Shown in pieces: positions 51,501 through 54,715 of a stretch of 54,715 bases of DNA. Under the pieces are notes generated by a model. That model was given only the letters and a program-made list of their open reading frames with translations, was not told the DNA's origin and ran no database searches. The DNA comes from Pantanalinema sp. GBBB05 (GTDB taxonomy: Bacteria > Cyanobacteriota > Cyanobacteriia > Leptolyngbyales > Leptolyngbyaceae), in NCBI GenBank assembly GCA_016743235.1, contig VRZD01000044.1, positions 1-54,715 of the forward strand, given 5' to 3'. Within the stretch, counting starts at the first letter, position 1. Each line of letters starts with the position of its first letter. Made by a program: the position numbers and the translations under genes.

Positions 51501-54384
51501 AGGAGACTTCTGTAGACGCAACCGTTTTATATTCCACCTGATTTTGGTTGATCCGGCTCCCTTCTACTGCCCGAGTCGCCCGACTGTAAATCATTTCCTG
51601 TAATTCCAGCCGTACCCGTTGGTTGGTCACAGCTTGTCCCTTGGGATCGGTGACAATCACTTGCACGGGAAATTCTTTACCTGCATCCGCAACAAAGTTA
51701 CTCTTGAGACCAATTAAGCGATCGCTGGGTAAAACAGTCATGCTCTTGGAGTCAGCCACTGTTAGGTTTGAGACATCAGCTACCTGAGCATCTACCCGGT
51801 AAACCATTGGATAGGGAATGGTTTTATCGAGGGCAATACTGAACTGTCCCTGCCCGCTATCATCAAGAGTCTGATTGCTTTGCAGCACATCGCTGGCAAC
51901 TTCGGGTGCTTCTTCGGGCCAAAACCATTTACGTCCAAAGGAGAACTCATCCCGACCTGCTGGAGTGAAGTCGGTCTGTTGCCGCGTCACAAAATACTTC
52001 GCTTGTCCTCCTTGAACGGGAGAACCAAACAGATATTTACTTTCAACTTTTGCTTGAACAGTCTGATCTGCTTGAACAATCGGTAACTGAGGTGACACAC
52101 CGTCTGGATTAATCGGCAGTAGATCGCGATCGCCAGGAACCTCGATCGCCAAGGCTACTTTAAAGTTGGGTGGCTTAAATTCAGCGACTCGAAATTCGCC
52201 GGTAATCTCGACGCCGTTTTGTCCCTGCGCTCGGAGTGTGTAAAAGCCGAGCGGTTGGGTTTTATCGATCGGCAATTCGATGGAAAATGTGCCAAATTCA
52301 TTGGTGGTCTGAGTGCCTAAATCGGTTTGTTTCCCATCGGGTGACTTCAGACTGACCGTATAACGGGCATTCTGATCTTGTTGTAAGCTACCATTTTGCA
52401 GGTAGTAGGCAGCTCCGGTAAACCAGGCGGTTTCTCCTGGTTGATACAACTGCCGATCGCTAAAGATTGTTCCTCGGGAAATCGGTTTGTTCGTTTCCCA
52501 ACCAGCATCCACACCATACTCATAAGCCCCGCTGTACTCATAGGAGCGGGTGAACGCCCAATCTTTACCAACCTGAGCGATTACGAGTAAAGGCGGTCCT
52601 GTATCGGACGATCGGTTCACACAGGACTGAAACGTTGCTCGATCAAGAGTCAACATCCCCGCTGCGTTTGTGGTTCCAGTGGCACAAGGGCTGGGCTGCG
52701 ATCGATCTTTGCTATCTAGCTTGGATTGATAAATCTGTACCTGAGCATTCGCAACAGGCTTGCCATCGGACAACTGATGGACCCGCACTAACCCCGACTC
52801 TGGGAACCACTGCGCGAATACGCCTAAATTGGTCAATTGCACCAATCCGTAAAAGGTGGGTTCTCGCCATTTCTGTTGACTGTTTTCCTTGTAACTATTG
52901 GTGCGGGCTTGGACTCCATACGCCAACATGCCAGTGTCGCCGCTAAGTTGCTTCTGGATTGGCAATGCTGTTTCTACAGATTTGTTTTTCTGATTTGGTA
53001 CCCGCGTTGTTTTCCAGGTGGCTGGATCAGGCAGGAGATCGTTACCTTCCCCACGGGGATAGGCGGAATTGGTATAGACCAGCTCTGTGGGTTGTACAAC
53101 GCTAACGGCTGACTTGAAGCTAGACAAATTCACGGTAGATACATTCAGTTGCAACTCATCGCGCCGTTGGGTGGGGAAGATATGCAAATCGGAGGGTGCC
53201 CAGATATCGGCGGCGGCATCTCCCGTGTCATAGGTGAGGTTGACTTTCTGTCCGAGGGTTTGACCAAATCTATCTTTGAGGTCTGCACCGATCGTAATGG
53301 TGTAGCGTTTTTCCGGTTCTAGTGCCCAGGGATTCAGGGTGACCACGGCTTCACCATCATAGGCGCGGACTAACGGTACATTTTTATTCTTCGGCTCGGG
53401 ACTGACCGTAATGTTGGCGAGGGCTGACTGTTCCTCAATCCCATTGTTGAAATTTAACTGTGCGACTCCTTTGCTAAACCGCCCAAATGGACCGCCAGCA
53501 TCCGGTTGCCCAGTGTAGGTCATGTTCTGGAACTGCAGAGGTGAGTAGGTCACAAGTTGACTGGAAATGGCTTGCTCAGTCGGCAGGTTACCTATTGCCG
53601 GACTGAATCCGGGGGTAATTTCCAGAGTGTAGCGAGTACCTTTTTCTAGAGTTCGATCGGGTTCCAGGTTGTACGTCCAATTCTGGTTGGTTGGATCAAA
53701 AGTCTCGCTAGGGGAGGCTTCATCAGCTTTAGGCTGTTCGGCTAGGGAAGCCTTCAAGGCAATGCCGTCTTGTTTTCCCTCGGGCAGGAGGCGGGCATGT
53801 TCTCGGAACGAAGCTTGGTCTAGCTCTGCGTTGGAGGTAATTTTAAGAACGGGCTTGATATCGATCGGTTCCGGAGTTGCTCCCGGTTCTAGGAAGGAGG
53901 TGGGTAAATTGGTGAGCTTGAGTGCCTCGGTGTTAAAGGTCCAGGCAAGATCTTGATTTAAGCGATGATTTTTTAAGTCGGCTAATCCGGCTTTCAGGGT
54001 GACTCGTACTCGTGTGGCTTTGGGGGTAGCGGCATCGGCTTGAAATCCCACCATGCGGGGGGTAAGAAAGCGGAAGGTTCCTTTTAAGGGGGGAGTGAGT
54101 TCAAATTTACTCAGAATCTCCTGCTGATTCTGGCTTTCCAGACTTTCTAGGGGAATTAGGGGTTCTTTGAATCGCACTCGAATCTGGGCTAGAGGTGAAG
54201 CGTTACCTGTTGGACTGATTTGTTCAATCCAGTCGGGCAGTTTGGGGGTGGTTAAGGGAGCGACTGCAGGTAATGGGGCTGAACCAGGGGAAAGGGTGGC
54301 ACTGCTACATCCGGTGATGCCCAGAAACAGTAGCAATACCATCAATACGATCCAGGGTTTGAATACACGATCGCCAAGTTTCAT
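48586..54384 (-). CDS. Bacterial alpha-2-macroglobulin-family lipoprotein (thioester-less)
   Basis: About 1,930 residues. A lipoprotein signal ends in the lipobox ITGC (Cys at about residue 26), so the protein is anchored to a membrane and faces the periplasm. Family landmarks are the macroglobulin MG domains, the segment IFSDRQLYQPGETAWFTGAAYY, KLDKKTYRPGETATVLLQSP, the ANTRTRTDFKPTAYYN region and QASIRFRLPDDLTTWRVMAVA, then an alpha-helical complement-like domain. At the usual thioester site (CxEQ) it has FLEP (50014-50025, about residue 1454), so covalent trapping of proteases is not possible. No pbpC gene is adjacent in the window. GTG 54399 is an alternative start; ATG 54384 precedes the signal more closely. 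Confidence 0.9.
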   Translation of the reverse strand: MKLGDRVFKPWIVLMVLLLFLGITGCSSATLSPGSAPLPAVAPLTTPKLPDWIEQISPTGNASPLAQIRVRFKEPLIPLESLESQNQQEILSKFELTPPLKGTFRFLTPRMVGFQADAATPKATRVRVTLKAGLADLKNHRLNQDLAWTFNTEALKLTNLPTSFLEPGATPEPIDIKPVLKITSNAELDQASFREHARLLPEGKQDGIALKASLAEQPKADEASPSETFDPTNQNWTYNLEPDRTLEKGTRYTLEITPGFSPAIGNLPTEQAISSQLVTYSPLQFQNMTYTGQPDAGGPFGRFSKGVAQLNFNNGIEEQSALANITVSPEPKNKNVPLVRAYDGEAVVTLNPWALEPEKRYTITIGADLKDRFGQTLGQKVNLTYDTGDAAADIWAPSDLHIFPTQRRDELQLNVSTVNLSSFKSAVSVVQPTELVYTNSAYPRGEGNDLLPDPATWKTTRVPNQKNKSVETALPIQKQLSGDTGMLAYGVQARTNSYKENSQQKWREPTFYGLVQLTNLGVFAQWFPESGLVRVHQLSDGKPVANAQVQIYQSKLDSKDRSQPSPCATGTTNAAGMLTLDRATFQSCVNRSSDTGPPLLVIAQVGKDWAFTRSYEYSGAYEYGVDAGWETNKPISRGTIFSDRQLYQPGETAWFTGAAYYLQNGSLQQDQNARYTVSLKSPDGKQTDLGTQTTNEFGTFSIELPIDKTQPLGFYTLRAQGQNGVEITGEFRVAEFKPPNFKVALAIEVPGDRDLLPINPDGVSPQLPIVQADQTVQAKVESKYLFGSPVQGGQAKYFVTRQQTDFTPAGRDEFSFGRKWFWPEEAPEVASDVLQSNQTLDDSGQGQFSIALDKTIPYPMVYRVDAQVADVSNLTVADSKSMTVLPSDRLIGLKSNFVADAGKEFPVQVIVTDPKGQAVTNQRVRLELQEMIYSRATRAVEGSRINQNQVEYKTVASTEVSSQQEPQTANLTPPQSGSYRIRATLAGRDETSATDIQIWATGGTPTYWGDRYQNNRLELKLDKKTYRPGETATVLLQSPYPEAELYFAIVRHDVIYQTVTKVTGSAPQIQFQVTPEMLPNAAVEAVLVRQGEPLAQVEPGSLEDLVRIGLAPFQTDLGDRYLKVDVAPAIGKEGTPAAEPGTDQTVQLTVKDAQDKPVKGQFTVMVVNEAILQLTGYRPPDLVKTVYAEQPISVRLSDNRPDVVLQPMSSPLQKGWGYGGGFSEGAANTRTRTDFKPTAYYNGSVLTDANGQASIRFRLPDDLTTWRVMAVATTANNGNWQFGKGDTTFITSKPVVASPILPQFARPGDRFQVGAAVTNNTGNNGDLAINGTVTEPLKFDKSSGNQQVRVDGAGTQAYRFPVVVDRAGQATVKFATQLNGASDAFEVPLDVKPLEVTEQVVEAGTTTKQTTIPVNVDKNVDNSTGGLDISLASTLIPQLTAPVAQVLEDNDLPFLEPTASQLAIAASLQTLSQTYGQTFASFNPKQQATQAIAQLQTLQKPDGGFAAYPGAEKSDPFVTPYAAQAIGLTNQGFGSQELIPPLKAYLRKLLADPGQYSFCKQALCKSQVRLETLLALAALGDKRGDFLSNLYEQREELDLVQQIKLARYLSQFPDWQTEANTLTNQVQELVYETGRTAKVNLPDNWSWLSSPTAAQAQAVRLFIAQNQKPEQIDRLVQGLLAQRRDGVWQNNYDNAEALVALVDYSRLQPTPPNFTTTAQLAGKTLTKAQFQGYRKPSQEVNVAMSDLPRNRHDLVLKKSGNGLLHYLVAYRYRLQGNQPGRLNGLRVTRTIRPANEEKTLYKTGLYATEPLTLAAGQVYDIGLEIITDHPVDHVVITDPLPAGFEAVDNSFQTSTPYYQAKGDSWQLNYQTIHHDRVVAFGDKLDPGVYTLHYLVRSVTPGTFIYPGAEAHLQYAPEEFGRSAATTLTISEQ

Positions 54385-54399
54385 ATCCTTAATCCCCAC

Positions 54400-54715
54400 A
54401 GTAAGTAATGCGATGAGATCGTCGATGCTACCTGCCTCGCTAACTTCATTGCTACTCTGACCTATGGGGATTTTCCTGTTAGGTTCAATAAATCTTTACT
54501 TATATACTGTTCTAGTTAGATGGATGATCTAAGGCATATAAAGATTTTTAGCTCTGTTGGCAAACCTGGCTTGGGGGACTTCCCCCCAAACCCCCGCGAT
54601 GTGGGGTCCTAACTCCCTGTTACACGACGTGAAGTTAAGCCTCTAAAGGGACACAAACATAGCCCCGTCTCCAGCTAAGTGGGAGGATCAAAGCAGAGTA
54701 TAGAGCGTGGGAGGT
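54400..54715. other. Non-coding 3' edge of the window
   Basis: No gene seen. It holds the promoter region of the macroglobulin gene and a G/C-rich hairpin at 54571, and beyond it sequence with no recognised feature. Confidence 0.45.
54571..54589. repeat. G-run/C-run hairpin element
   Basis: TTGGGGGACTTCCCCCCAA is a near-perfect short hairpin, followed by AACCCCCGCGATGTGGGG, a second C-run/G-run pair. G/C-run elements of this look are often multicopy in filamentous cyanobacterial genomes; only one copy is in this window. Confidence 0.4.

Noticed and set aside
54497..54512. Third LexA-like site (ATACTGTTCTAG) upstream of the macroglobulin gene
   Set aside because: Only the right half matches; the left GTAC half is missing.

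Overview
The window is chromosomal DNA of a cyanobacterium, probably a filamentous Leptolyngbya/Oscillatoria-type organism. The HIP1 octamer GCGATCGC and its GATCGC-like variants are spread through both coding and non-coding DNA. The gene content is also cyanobacterial: a four-Cys serine/threonine kinase with a GUN4 tail, a DUF1400 hydrolase, a DUF4351 protein, a lumen-type FKBP and several cyanobacterial hypothetical families. No tRNA, rRNA, CRISPR array, intact transposase or prophage was seen. All family names are from recognition of motifs by eye; no database was searched.

Layout. 0.5-7.7 kb: class III adenylate cyclase, queF, a HAD phosphatase, a cNMP-binding-domain protein, murG, an NTF2-like secreted protein and a sugar porter, several of them converging with overlapping ends. 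8.4-15.1 kb: a small conserved protein, two alpha/beta hydrolases, a DUF4351 (Rpn/PD-(D/E)XK-like) gene that seems to have lost part of its nuclease core and carries a 12-bp tandem repeat, an FKBP isomerase, and a HAD/AI-2E-transporter pair with a 4-bp overlap. 15.5-17.5 kb: ftsH. 17.7-26.1 kb (minus strand): a complete fatty-acid beta-oxidation set, AMP-ligase (FadD-like), FadB/FadN-like, FadA and FadE. It is preceded by a 1.1-kb AT-rich non-coding stretch and two lipase/esterase-like genes on the same strand. Beta-oxidation is generally regarded as absent from many model cyanobacteria, so this is a notable catabolic island.

30-37 kb: MarC, a lone RND exporter, and divergently a hopanoid side-chain cluster (HpnG-like phosphorylase, an unknown exported protein, HpnA, HpnH). 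37-44.3 kb: a small duplicated-motif exported protein, a degenerate histidine kinase, a helical protein, a TPM-domain protein, a three-gene cassette of exported proteins behind a perfect cyanobacterial LexA-type box, and the Ser/Thr kinase-GUN4 fusion. 44.3-48.1 kb: the high-affinity phosphate operon pstSCAB with Pho-box-like half sites and a wobble-paired intercistronic hairpin between pstS and pstC. 48.6-54.4 kb: a giant lipoprotein of the bacterial alpha-2-macroglobulin family whose thioester motif is lost.

The most promising leads for something undescribed are the LexA-box cassette at 40.8-42.8 kb; a second LexA-type box in a convergent gap at 17.5 kb, where no recognised gene lies downstream; and the beta-oxidation cluster with its atypical acyl-activating enzyme. 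A family of purine/pyrimidine-rich intergenic repeats recurs at 12.6, 14.7 and 21.5 kb.
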